From Vibrio sp. Isolate34 (GTDB lineage: Bacteria > Pseudomonadota > Gammaproteobacteria > Enterobacterales > Vibrionaceae): 64,000 bases of DNA. Shown in pieces: positions 34,301 through 42,630 of this stretch. Where the stretch lies: positions 458,871 to 522,870 of the forward strand of contig NZ_JAKEUO010000001.1 in assembly GCF_022397915.1 (NCBI RefSeq), written 5' to 3'. The notes beneath the pieces were generated by a model. That model searched no databases. It had not been told where the DNA came from and saw nothing but the letters and a program-made list of their open reading frames with translations. Numbering within the stretch: position 1 is the stretch's first letter; each line of letters starts with the position of its first letter. The translations under genes and the position numbers were made by a program.

Positions 34301-36421
34301 AAACGCGTTCTCTTTCACCTGCTGGTTATAGGAAAACTCATGTTTAGGATGGTAAACATATGGCAGCAAACCTTTTGGCGACAAGCGTTCAAAGGTGACA
34401 TCAGGAAGCTGAGCAAAGCTCTTATCATCACGAATCGCATCTCTTAGATTGAGGTAATAAGCCAAAATCAGTGGGTGGAAGGGTGAGTAGTACTCTTCAC
34501 CTTCAGATTGTACCAAACCGATTTTCAACGCTGATTTTTGCTCTTTTGTCAGCATGCTACCCGTTGGGATTGCTTCAAAATACGCTAAGCAAGCATCAAC
34601 TGTATTTTGGACAAGTGTTGTAAACTCATCGCCCCAAGATGCCAATGATGGTGTGCTACGGCGCTGTTCTAAGTATTCAAAAAGCTCAACGTAAGAAGAG
34701 TAAATAGCCTCATCAATCGCTTGAAGGTCATCGAGCTTAATCGAACCAGAATCAGCAATAGAAACAACTTTCTGGTTGATGAACTCTTCTTCCCAACGAA
34801 GCAGCTTTAAACGAACACCTGGAACAACAAACTCACTGTTATCGATGCCTACTTTGCCTTTTTGAGAATAAAACTCGCCGTTGTATTCATCTTTGAAAAG
34901 CTTGTGATAACGACTTCTATTGATCAATAAAGGTAGGCTCAATGAATCAGTCGCTACTGCACCTTCAACATTAAACTTAAGCTGGTTATCACTCGATTTA
35001 ACGGCAAAATCTATTTCGTCAGCTTCATTAGCTAACGCTTCAAAATCCACTACGGCGTAATCTGCTGAATCAACAACCTGCTTAGCATCAAGCAGTGAAC
35101 ATGCGCTGCCTTCGTTGGCTCTGATTGGCAGTTTGTTCTCTTCCATGTTCAAGGTTAAACGCTGCTTTGCTGGCGCAGGTTCTACCAAGAAGATGTTTTT
35201 GAATGGCTCAATATAGAACTCGCCTTTACGAACCACTAAACAACGGAAGTTATAAACCTCAGATTTATTCTCACGTTTTAGGGCCAAGTTAAAGAACAGT
35301 GGCTCGTGCTTGTACGTACCTTTCAAGCTAGCTCGTGTCGTTTTCAGACCGTTAAGTGTGGTAATCACTTCTTCGCTATTAAGCGCTTTTGCTGGCTGGA
35401 TTTTGAATTGGCTTTTATCAAGATTGCTCGCACCTTGGAAGATCAGCTTCAGTTCAAACTCATTTACATCTTCATCTAATTCGATGATTAAGTGGCGATC
35501 ACGCATGCCCGCTTTGGTCTCTGCACGGTTACGTGCAGTGATTGTCATGCCATCGCTAGCTTGCTCCTCTTCAAGAACAAGTTGCTGCTGAGCATTGCGC
35601 TTTTTCTCTTGTAGGAATGCTTCGAGCTCAACGTCTTTCCATGCATCTGTTTCTGAGAAGTTCTCTTTAATAAATTTCTCGCCGAATGATTTCAAACGGT
35701 CTTGAAGCTGACCACCAAAGTGTTCAACTTCAAAAGATAGCTCTTCATAAAGCGCACGGTTGTCTTCTAGGCGCTTTTTAATCTGCTTATTGTTACCTCT
35801 CATTTCAGCTACGAGTGGATCTTCAAACATACCCAATTCATTGAAACGCAAGTCACCATCTTCAACGGCTTTGTATAGCGACTCGAACCCAAACATAGTG
35901 GCCCCATCCTCCAAGATGGCGTTAAATTGATCATCAAGGAGACAGTGTGACACATCGCGTCCTTTATCTTGCTGATCAATTAATCCTTTCATTGCCGCTT
36001 TGATCTTTGATGCGCTCCAAACCTGCCCCACTTGAGCCAAGTCTTCTGCTGAATTTATCAAGGTATCAAGCAAACTGTTGTGGATCACCACTAGTGCGCA
36101 ACCTTTTAAGTAGCCTGATTGACTCGCCACTTCGTCACGCAGATGAGAGATGTAGTTTTCAGTGAAACCATCAAACTCTGCTGGGTTTTCGCTATGAATC
36201 ACAGGAACGATTTTACAGCCTGACAGTTCAATGAATGGCAGTTTAATGTCGTTAGTCGCATCAATGCTGCTTTCAGAGTGAGCCGTCATCGCCTGGTACA
36301 AGCGCATGCTATTTTCATTATCTGGCGACTTAAACTGATAGCGAAAACCTGCCTTGATGTGTGTTTCAGCATCCGCTAAAAACTGCTCTACGAGAAAGGT
36401 CTCAAATTGTTTTACGGACAT
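31337..36421 (-). CDS. dptH: DNA phosphorothioation-dependent restriction protein DptH (HerA/FtsK-type ATPase)
   Basis: 1694 residues, the largest gene here and the normal size for DptH. The C-terminal third holds a HerA/FtsK-like motor: Walker A GTMGTGKTQ near 1355 and Walker B KMILVDEADNFM near 1580, then ILSTQDITHF. The large N-terminal part is a family-specific region. With DptF and DptG it forms the restriction arm that damages DNA lacking phosphorothioate. The start was set at ATG 36421 (GGAG nine bases upstream); it overlaps the dptG end by 20 bp. Confidence 0.92.
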   Translation of the reverse strand: MSVKQFETFLVEQFLADAETHIKAGFRYQFKSPDNENSMRLYQAMTAHSESSIDATNDIKLPFIELSGCKIVPVIHSENPAEFDGFTENYISHLRDEVASQSGYLKGCALVVIHNSLLDTLINSAEDLAQVGQVWSASKIKAAMKGLIDQQDKGRDVSHCLLDDQFNAILEDGATMFGFESLYKAVEDGDLRFNELGMFEDPLVAEMRGNNKQIKKRLEDNRALYEELSFEVEHFGGQLQDRLKSFGEKFIKENFSETDAWKDVELEAFLQEKKRNAQQQLVLEEEQASDGMTITARNRAETKAGMRDRHLIIELDEDVNEFELKLIFQGASNLDKSQFKIQPAKALNSEEVITTLNGLKTTRASLKGTYKHEPLFFNLALKRENKSEVYNFRCLVVRKGEFYIEPFKNIFLVEPAPAKQRLTLNMEENKLPIRANEGSACSLLDAKQVVDSADYAVVDFEALANEADEIDFAVKSSDNQLKFNVEGAVATDSLSLPLLINRSRYHKLFKDEYNGEFYSQKGKVGIDNSEFVVPGVRLKLLRWEEEFINQKVVSIADSGSIKLDDLQAIDEAIYSSYVELFEYLEQRRSTPSLASWGDEFTTLVQNTVDACLAYFEAIPTGSMLTKEQKSALKIGLVQSEGEEYYSPFHPLILAYYLNLRDAIRDDKSFAQLPDVTFERLSPKGLLPYVYHPKHEFSYNQQVKENAFWIKSVPQEKSSLTFVRKLVKEKIDEFQTAFSQLFTGSEKSIIVNAVNQDSAEELFMGLVDYIRSNQEQSASIHINLYDDKLAFNAFDRFAETANYDELKEWLELNKGKVREVADTIIDILRTRLTYSKFTNAQAEKDGQSYAHLSFFRNNDKVDCSDIAIEDMASGIACDGLLTGDASESKSGSYFTGFGLKGTDYQDHPHLMMAKYVGALLKPALKANTQYHGANAVALAVSEDFKGLLERSYDSSIWTTIIDPKVTLDFFHSNEDVVLIHYSDQYTSSSSYDAITVTAQRGLFEKVIKQGDGGQINEFNAFNGDWLLKMMTCAPTINKERKGVIGAYKFVTSLVHDSDITWVPLSVAEMIRVSGNIGLKMSDSEFSRNVQGYKKGEISDDVLLVGFKDQDMYLLPVEVKTGSVPNYNKAVKQSKELLRYLSQDLLGNDDLASKLYRGLFMRQVLMQVDKYRLYKVFADDYFDSLLANKEEWLRGDYSLGQIADYPEGFVVSHLEGAGCLQPDYQMMEGVLKVDLPMGLLPGLVETPLQEVLNELDVVKLCHVPSEYVLNGETRLEQVAEARTQPSVVVSDEVETTESVQPEQPVIEEQVVPAVEPMKVESNSNLNVLFGHNALTQAPLNWEPTNTAKFMNTNTGIIGTMGTGKTQFTKSVITQLYRNQADNVNGAPIGMLIFDYKSDYVDDKFQQATAGKKFNLHKLPYNPLSLFGDTPMLPVHTARGFSETMGKAFGLGQKQQLRLRKLVGEAYELAGIRKADPSTWSKPAPTILQVWDLFIETDPDEDSLYAALESLYELEIFEDDHTKCMSLYDLVDGITVVELAGYPSEIQNLVVALTLDLFYSQMQKKGKPEVQGDFRQITKMILVDEADNFMSQNFPSLRKILKEGREYGVGVILSTQDITHFQTGENDYSSYVLTWVIHRVAKIRPQELKAMFGVNEKAEQEKLMETINKLEKHYSLYIDGAKKILPMRDRAFWELHH

Positions 36422-37742
36422 ATACTGCGTCTCCACTATCACTCATGCGCTCTACGTTACCAATGCGCTCATAGAATTTAATTAGTTCTTGTTCTGTTTG
36501 TTTATCAACGAAAATGCCACGTTGCTCAAAGGCCGTGATCAGTTCGTGGAAACGGAGTTTGTCCTTTTCTCCAACAACAAGGTTGGTCAATAATATGATG
36601 TAGTCTTGATTGAGTACGAGTACTCGACCGCTGCGGCCTCGACTTTGAATGAAGTGAGACGCTAGGTACTTTTCTACCTCTGACACATATTTCTTGTTGA
36701 TATTGAAACGCTCACCAAAGCTAAACTGCGCGGATGCGAGCTTCATTATGTTACCGAGCCAGTCGAGCGCCAGTTCAGATTCATCTAGAGCCGTGTCTAG
36801 ATTACGCTGTGACTTAAACGCTCTGGCAAAGTTTTCTAGTTGTTCTTTTAGATGCGTCGATTTCGACTCTTGAATACCGTTCGATATCTCCCACAGGGGT
36901 ACTTTTTTCGCGTTCTTATCTCCAACACCCGGCTGAAGTAGCTCAAGCATCGTCAGCATAGGAAACAGTCGAGTGGCTGACTCATTAAACAGCTTATAGC
37001 CATGGTTCTTAATATGAGTACGCTCATTACTGGCACGCTCATGATCCATAATGAAATAGAGAGGCTTAGCCACTGGCTCTTGACCACTACGCCAATCTGT
37101 TAGTGCTAAACTCAACTGCGCAGTGTATGCGAAACCATAAAAAGACAGGAACGACTCTATTTCACTAAGCAGATACTTAGGGCGACTTGCCAAGAATTTC
37201 AGGTCGTCACGGAATGCTTTCGAAAGATAAGGTAGATACGGTTTCTCGCTCGCTTGTAATGACGAGTCAGACTTCATTTTTCCACGAAGCGTAGAAAGCA
37301 TTTCACGTTCAATAAAGTTTAACTTTGCATCAAACTCTTCTACACGCATGTTCTGAAGTAAATTGGTGTACATAGAAGCAACACGTGAATCACCTGCTGC
37401 AAATTCACCTTTTTGAGCACGGAACAGAAGGAGTTCAGGGCTCACAGTAAAGATGTCTTTGTTTTCAAAATACATCTCTTTTAGCACTTGCCAAAACTCT
37501 TCTTCACCAAGCTTTTCTTCAAACGCACTTTGGCAATCGGCCACAAACTGTTCGTAGCTATAACCTTCTACCTTTTTACGCAGAAGCCCACGTAGAACCA
37601 AGCCGATGACAGCATCAAAATCAAAGTCATTACCCTTGGTTCGAATAGGTAAGTAGCTGCTTAGGCTGTTTTTATTTGGCACGCCTTCCGCAGTTTGTGG
37701 CAACGATTGATTAAATGGTTGGGTGTAATTATCCATTGTCAT
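36402..37742 (-). CDS. dptG: DNA phosphorothioation-dependent restriction protein DptG
   Basis: 446 residues from ATG 37742, one base after the dptF stop. Recognised by its place between dptF and dptH and by its length. No catalytic motif is visible. It has helical stretches and the conserved-looking SSYLPIRTKGNDFDFDAVIGLVLRG near the N-terminus. A GTG four codons earlier, overlapping dptF, is possible. Its 3' end overlaps dptH, which indicates translational coupling. Confidence 0.88.
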   Translation of the reverse strand: MTMDNYTQPFNQSLPQTAEGVPNKNSLSSYLPIRTKGNDFDFDAVIGLVLRGLLRKKVEGYSYEQFVADCQSAFEEKLGEEEFWQVLKEMYFENKDIFTVSPELLLFRAQKGEFAAGDSRVASMYTNLLQNMRVEEFDAKLNFIEREMLSTLRGKMKSDSSLQASEKPYLPYLSKAFRDDLKFLASRPKYLLSEIESFLSFYGFAYTAQLSLALTDWRSGQEPVAKPLYFIMDHERASNERTHIKNHGYKLFNESATRLFPMLTMLELLQPGVGDKNAKKVPLWEISNGIQESKSTHLKEQLENFARAFKSQRNLDTALDESELALDWLGNIMKLASAQFSFGERFNINKKYVSEVEKYLASHFIQSRGRSGRVLVLNQDYIILLTNLVVGEKDKLRFHELITAFEQRGIFVDKQTEQELIKFYERIGNVERMSDSGDAVYVRKTI

Positions 37743-37743
37743 T

Positions 37744-39339
37744 TTATAAACCACTCACTTCGAAATATTCATCATCTTCATTCACGATCTTGTAGCGTTT
37801 GTCGTTTTTCAGAATAAACAGAGTATTCTTTTCGTTCGCTACCGTGATGATCTGCTCTATTACTTCATCCAACAAAAGCACCGCATTTTTGTCATGCTTA
37901 TTCGGACGGTACCCTTGGTTAATTTTTTCCAACAACTCGAGTAAATTAATGCTAATAGGCATAGGTAGAAGCGAATGATCGTCGACTCGAATATGAGCGT
38001 TAAATGAGCCTATCTTGCTCACCGCTTGTGTTTTAATCGATGAAAAATCAGGCTTCACTTCAAGTTCAGCCGCCGTTTTAAAGCCGTTGTATTCAGAGAC
38101 AAAGAATTGGTCTTTATCGAGTGATGGCGAATTGCGGTTACAGTAACGATGCACAGCTGAAATGAGAGTGTCTTTATAGAACTTATTCAGCTCTTTCTTC
38201 TGCTTTCCTGAACCATCAAACTCGCGGTGAAGCAGCCAGATGTTTGCGTACTGATCAACCAAAGAGTTATCAAAGTCTGCTTTCAGCTCATTAATGTAAT
38301 CATTCGCAAATTGCGCTTCGTCTTTCAACAGATAAACCATGCGTAGGTATGAAGCGGCAGTGAGCACATCAAATACACCCAGTGCTTTCACCTGATCTTT
38401 AAGTTGTGTAAAGCCTCCATCTTCAATCCCCAGGCCAAATTGAAGAACGAATTCGTCGATTTTACGAGTGTGAATATTGCTTGGGTCAAAGCTTTGAATA
38501 TGCTCCAAAAGCTCGTTATCTGAACCAGAGAAGAGATTGTCGAATAGGTAGTCATCACCCGCTAAGATCTGGTACACAAAGTCCAGTAGCGCTCGCGCCG
38601 TTAGGAACTGATCTTTGATTAAACGAGCTTTCAGAAGTAAAGAAATAATATTCTTCTGCACGGATTCTAGCCCTAACAACGCATAGTTTGCCGTGAGCTT
38701 GCTGTGACCTAGCTTTTGGACTTCACTGTCATACAGCGCGTAAAACGGGTTATCTAGCGTTGGCTCTGTTAATCGAGCTAGAAACTTAGCTGCAAAGTCA
38801 GAGGTACTAACCTCATGGCCCAGAGTAAATTTCGGGTATTGCTCGAAATCTAAGAAAATATGGTTCGTTGGAATATCGTCCGTTTTGTTTTCCAAGAACG
38901 CTTTTATCGAACCTTTAATATCGTCGTGTTGTTCAGCACCTTCCTCAGCATAGTTGCCTAACATTCCGATATTAATGCCAACAACAAGTGGCTTATCATT
39001 TCCTTTGAACTGTGAGAATCGCTCATCCAACGCATTAATTGCGGTTTGATTTGGATTAAAGCTGTGTGTCGCATCAAGATGAAATTCATGTGTCGCTTTA
39101 TGCTTCTGGCTGTATTGGGTCAGGATCTCAGACTTACCGTCACCACTACTGCCACACAAAAAAATGATGTCACTTTTCTTAGAAGACAAAAGCGACTTTT
39201 TAAAGTCCACTTCGATGTCTGTAGTGATATACACATGGCTCTTATAGTCGGCCAGAAGGTCTTGATTTTGCTCTCTTTCTGTACTTACCGCATAGGGCGA
39301 TGATTTAGAAAGTATGCTGAGGGCTTTTTCTAAGTTCAA
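37744..39339 (-). CDS. dptF: DNA phosphorothioation-dependent restriction protein DptF
   Basis: 531 residues. Walker A is IIFLCGSSGDGKSEIL (63-70 for GSSGDGKS), preceding HKATHEFHLDATHSFNP. This ATPase starts the dptFGH operon. The frame opens with TTG at 39339; AAGAGA lies six bases upstream and no in-frame ATG occurs for over 100 codons, so TTG is the probable start codon. Divergent from the WYL regulator across 309 bp. Confidence 0.9.
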   Translation of the reverse strand: MNLEKALSILSKSSPYAVSTEREQNQDLLADYKSHVYITTDIEVDFKKSLLSSKKSDIIFLCGSSGDGKSEILTQYSQKHKATHEFHLDATHSFNPNQTAINALDERFSQFKGNDKPLVVGINIGMLGNYAEEGAEQHDDIKGSIKAFLENKTDDIPTNHIFLDFEQYPKFTLGHEVSTSDFAAKFLARLTEPTLDNPFYALYDSEVQKLGHSKLTANYALLGLESVQKNIISLLLKARLIKDQFLTARALLDFVYQILAGDDYLFDNLFSGSDNELLEHIQSFDPSNIHTRKIDEFVLQFGLGIEDGGFTQLKDQVKALGVFDVLTAASYLRMVYLLKDEAQFANDYINELKADFDNSLVDQYANIWLLHREFDGSGKQKKELNKFYKDTLISAVHRYCNRNSPSLDKDQFFVSEYNGFKTAAELEVKPDFSSIKTQAVSKIGSFNAHIRVDDHSLLPMPISINLLELLEKINQGYRPNKHDKNAVLLLDEVIEQIITVANEKNTLFILKNDKRYKIVNEDDEYFEVSGL

Positions 39340-39648
39340 AGGAATCTCTTCAAAATTGGATTAAACGGACTTTTTTTGTGGAGATAAATAGTATCAAACA
39401 CGGAAAAGTAACGGTACTCATAACCATAAAAATAGTGGAAATATTCACTCCACCATATGCAACATATCCATACTACTCTTTTTACAACTAACATTACGCC
39501 TAGTATTAGAAAAGTATGAAATAAGCGACATTGTTTTACGTAACACTATGCAATAAGACCAGGCGAAGCTGTACTATACCCATGTCAAAATTGTACGTAT
39601 ATTCTGTACACATCAACATGTATCATTTTCAGGCATTAGATAATTGTT
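39340..39648. promoter_or_regulatory. Shared promoter region of dptF and the WYL regulator
   Basis: 309 bp, AT-rich. Near the regulator start there are three TGTAC elements at 39570, 39592 and 39605; the last two form the inverted repeat TGTAC-N9-GTACA (39592-39610). It is a good candidate for the operator of the WYL protein. Nothing else gene-like is seen. Confidence 0.5.
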
Positions 39649-40506
39649 ATGACAATTAAGTGGGATCAGCTGCTGCGCTTTAAATTAATCGAAGTCGTTG
39701 CTTTGTGGGAAGGTCGCGTAACAACCAACCATCTATGTAATTCTTTCAACATAAAACGACAGCAAGCTTCTAGAGATATAAAGGCCTATCAAGAGCAGTT
39801 TCAATCACCGCCACTCGTGCACGATCGTAGTATAAAAGGATATCGACTTACTGATCACTTTGCGCCAAAGTTTACGAAAGGCACCCCAAACGAATACTTG
39901 TCGCTGCTGCACAAGTACAACAATGACCACGTAGATGGCTTCGACTTGAAAGATCTTGGCTTTGCTGACTCTATTGTCCTCTCAGTACCTGACAGACATA
40001 TAGCTCCAATAATTGTTCGTCGACTTCTGCAAGCAACACGAGAAAGGCGCAAAGTTGATATTGAGTATGTTTCAATGGATAACCCTGAGGGGCGAAGTCG
40101 AAACATCATTCCACACACCATTGTATTTGATGGGTTCCGTTGGCATGTACGAGCATATTGTGAAGAAAGAGCAATGTTCTTAGATTTCGTGTTAAGCCGA
40201 TTTAGAGGGGAGCCTGAACTGCTCAATGAGTCAGATATTAACATCGAAAACGATGAAGATTGGACAACAGAAGAAACAATTGAAATCATTCCAAATCCAC
40301 ATTTATCACCTGCACAGCAACACATTGTGAAAGTCGATTATGGAATGCATGATTCTCCACTCACAATAAGTTGCCGACGAGCACTGATTAAGTACTTGCT
40401 CAAACGCTTAGATGTTTGCGTGGATAACAAGAAACTCTCTTCGACTCCCAAGAAATATCAGCTAGCACTAGCGAACTCTGCAAACATCAAGCGCTGGCTT
40501 CTATAG
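39649..40506 (+). CDS. WYL-domain transcriptional regulator (BrxR/CapW-like)
   Basis: 285 residues with the layout winged helix (about 10-60, TTNHLCNSFNIKRQQASRDIKAYQ), WYL domain (about 120-205, RRKVDIEYVSMDNPEGRSRNIIPHTIVFDGFRWHVRAYC shown in part) and a C-terminal extension. This matches the defence-associated repressors BrxR and CapW, which bind a signal through WYL and release DNA. It is divergent from dptF, so it likely controls the restriction arm and itself. The signal is unknown. Confidence 0.82.
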   Translation: MTIKWDQLLRFKLIEVVALWEGRVTTNHLCNSFNIKRQQASRDIKAYQEQFQSPPLVHDRSIKGYRLTDHFAPKFTKGTPNEYLSLLHKYNNDHVDGFDLKDLGFADSIVLSVPDRHIAPIIVRRLLQATRERRKVDIEYVSMDNPEGRSRNIIPHTIVFDGFRWHVRAYCEERAMFLDFVLSRFRGEPELLNESDINIENDEDWTTEETIEIIPNPHLSPAQQHIVKVDYGMHDSPLTISCRRALIKYLLKRLDVCVDNKKLSSTPKKYQLALANSANIKRWLL

Positions 40507-40573
40507 TTGTAAAACTTGAAGTAGCCAGTTCTCATCTACAAGCTCAACCGCAATAAAACATGATGGTTCAAAA

Positions 40574-41524
40574 TTGACAGTTAACACATACACTTACATA
40601 GACATCCCATTCAATCTGCGCCACACCTGTTGGTTTTGTGGTGAGCCTTCTAATCACACGGTTGAGTTTCCTAAAACCGCTTCGCTTTTTGCCAAGGTTG
40701 GTCATGCGCCGATATCACTGCCAGCGTGTAAAGAGTGCGCGAGTGTGAAATATGCAAAAGACCTGACTTCGATTTGGGCAGTGCGTGACCAGATAAAGCA
40801 CGCGCTCATTGATAAGTATGCCAAGCACCTAGGTATTGGTGAGAACTGGACTGAGCAAGAGCTGATAGACAGTGAATTTACGGGCTCGACACTTGGCGGC
40901 TTTGGGCGCAGCGCTTGGAAGATGTATCAAATCGCCAAACAGCGAGTCGAGTATCAAGGCTGGCCTTTGTCGGTTGATAACACCGCTATTGAGGCCTATG
41001 ACGAAACCAGTGGCTTTGAATTTGAAGGCACTCGTTATGCTTCAATCCATTCTTGTATCGACTATTTCACCAAGGCTGCAGGCGTAGACAAAGAACTGCT
41101 GTCGGAGCTGGTTAATATTGTTTCATCAGAGAGGTTTAGCTACGCACTGAGAATTGCGAAGCTGAATAAGAATGTCTCTAGTACCAAGCGCTTGGCGATC
41201 ATCGACGAGGTGCTGCAGCAAGAGTCTGAACAACAAGAGATTTTGCTAGAGCAGGCTAATGCGATGTTTAACCCAGATATAGAAGAAGTCTCGGTTGCAG
41301 GTTCAACAGCTCCGGTGTTTGCGATTCAATGGGCAATCGCAAACAAGGTAGAAGATTTAGCTCACCTATGTACGCTTGAAGATGACTATTTTGACTATTT
41401 TGAACACCTTGGCGGCCCTGCAGCTTTCATGTCTTATAATGGCCTTCAACTCTATTTAGAGGCGCGCCAAGATCCTGAATGGGTAGCAAAAGCCGACCCA
41501 AATAAACAGTATTGGTTATCATGA
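40574..41524 (+). CDS. Unknown protein with N-terminal zinc ribbon
   Basis: 316 residues from a TTG at 40574; two ATGs just upstream (40560 and 40563) are out of frame. Near the N-terminus CWFCG and CKEC form a probable zinc knuckle. The rest is mainly helical (YFTKAAGVDKELLSEL, IIDEVLQQESEQQ). I do not recognise a family. It follows the WYL gene by 67 bp on the same strand, so it could belong to the defence locus, but its base use is like the core genes downstream. Confidence 0.6.
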   Translation: MTVNTYTYIDIPFNLRHTCWFCGEPSNHTVEFPKTASLFAKVGHAPISLPACKECASVKYAKDLTSIWAVRDQIKHALIDKYAKHLGIGENWTEQELIDSEFTGSTLGGFGRSAWKMYQIAKQRVEYQGWPLSVDNTAIEAYDETSGFEFEGTRYASIHSCIDYFTKAAGVDKELLSELVNIVSSERFSYALRIAKLNKNVSSTKRLAIIDEVLQQESEQQEILLEQANAMFNPDIEEVSVAGSTAPVFAIQWAIANKVEDLAHLCTLEDDYFDYFEHLGGPAAFMSYNGLQLYLEARQDPEWVAKADPNKQYWLS

Positions 41525-41715
41525 GCCATTACTGGTGAACACGTGTAAGCTCGTTCTGCACGTCTAATACCTATTGTTAGTCATTGTTTTATATAAAGAT
41601 CTAAAAAAAGGCCTCTAGCACAGTTAATTGTTGCAATTCGGTTAAATAGAGTGAAAACTTCAACTATCTAAAACTATTTAATCGCTGCATCCTTGCAGTG
41701 AATAAGGAGTGAATT

Positions 41716-42483
41716 GTGCTTGCTGTTCTTCGTATTATTTTGGCGACAGTGTTTATTATTTTCACCACTTTATGTGCTTTTGTTTACTGCTTGTTTAGCC
41801 CCAAGAACCCTAAGCATGTGTACGTTTTCTGTCGTTGGTTCAATCAACTACAAAAGATAGTTGGTGTAAAACTGGTTCAGCGCGGCCTAGAGAACGCGCC
41901 AACACCAGAAAAAAGCGTGTATATATCTAACCACCAAAGCATATTGGACTTTGTTACCGACCCTGGAATGCTAAGACCACGCACCGTTTCTTTAGGAAAG
42001 CGCGATTTGTTGGTGGTGCCGTTTTTTGGGCTTCTGTATTGGATCACGGGGAACATTTTGATCAACCGTGAAGACAAGTCGAAAGCGCGCGATACCATTA
42101 AACAAGTGGCAGAAGCGATTCATCAACGAGATCTGTCTGTGTGGGTTTACCCTGAAGGAACACGCAGTAAAGGCCGCGGACTATTGCCGTTCAAAACGGG
42201 CGCTTTCCGAATGGCAATTGAGGCGGGTGTGCCTATCACCCCTATGTGCACGAGCACCACTCACAACAAAATCGACTTTAACCGATTAAACAACGGCATT
42301 GTGATCACCGAGATGCTTGAACCTATTGACGTGTCCGGATACAAACTGAGTGACGCAAGAGAACTGGCGAATCACTGCCATGCGCTAATGGCTGAGAAGA
42401 TTGCAGAGCTTGATGCCGAAGTCGCTAGATTGGAATCACAACAAAAACCAGAGCTTGATTCAGACCGTTCTTCTACGAGCTAA
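41716..42483 (+). CDS. plsC: 1-acyl-sn-glycerol-3-phosphate acyltransferase
   Basis: 255 residues, starting with GTG at 41716 behind AAGGAG. One N-terminal membrane helix (ILATVFIIFTTLCAFVYCLF). Acyltransferase motif I NHQSILD (H73, D78), FGLLYWITGNILINRED, and motif III YPEGTRSKG are all present. It acylates lysophosphatidic acid to phosphatidic acid at the inner membrane. Vibrio often carry more than one PlsC paralogue, so the symbol is by family. Confidence 0.88.
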   Translation: MLAVLRIILATVFIIFTTLCAFVYCLFSPKNPKHVYVFCRWFNQLQKIVGVKLVQRGLENAPTPEKSVYISNHQSILDFVTDPGMLRPRTVSLGKRDLLVVPFFGLLYWITGNILINREDKSKARDTIKQVAEAIHQRDLSVWVYPEGTRSKGRGLLPFKTGAFRMAIEAGVPITPMCTSTTHNKIDFNRLNNGIVITEMLEPIDVSGYKLSDARELANHCHALMAEKIAELDAEVARLESQQKPELDSDRSSTS

Positions 42484-42630
42484 CTCGCAGCGAAAACATT
42501 GAGTTATCGCTCAGTTACTTAAAAAGATACTCAACGATCGCAACTCTCATTGTTCTTGTTTTACTTGCTGGCGCTTACCCGCAAAATAAAAACAGGCGTT
42601 AACGGCTTTATAGAGCAATGGGAGTAAACG

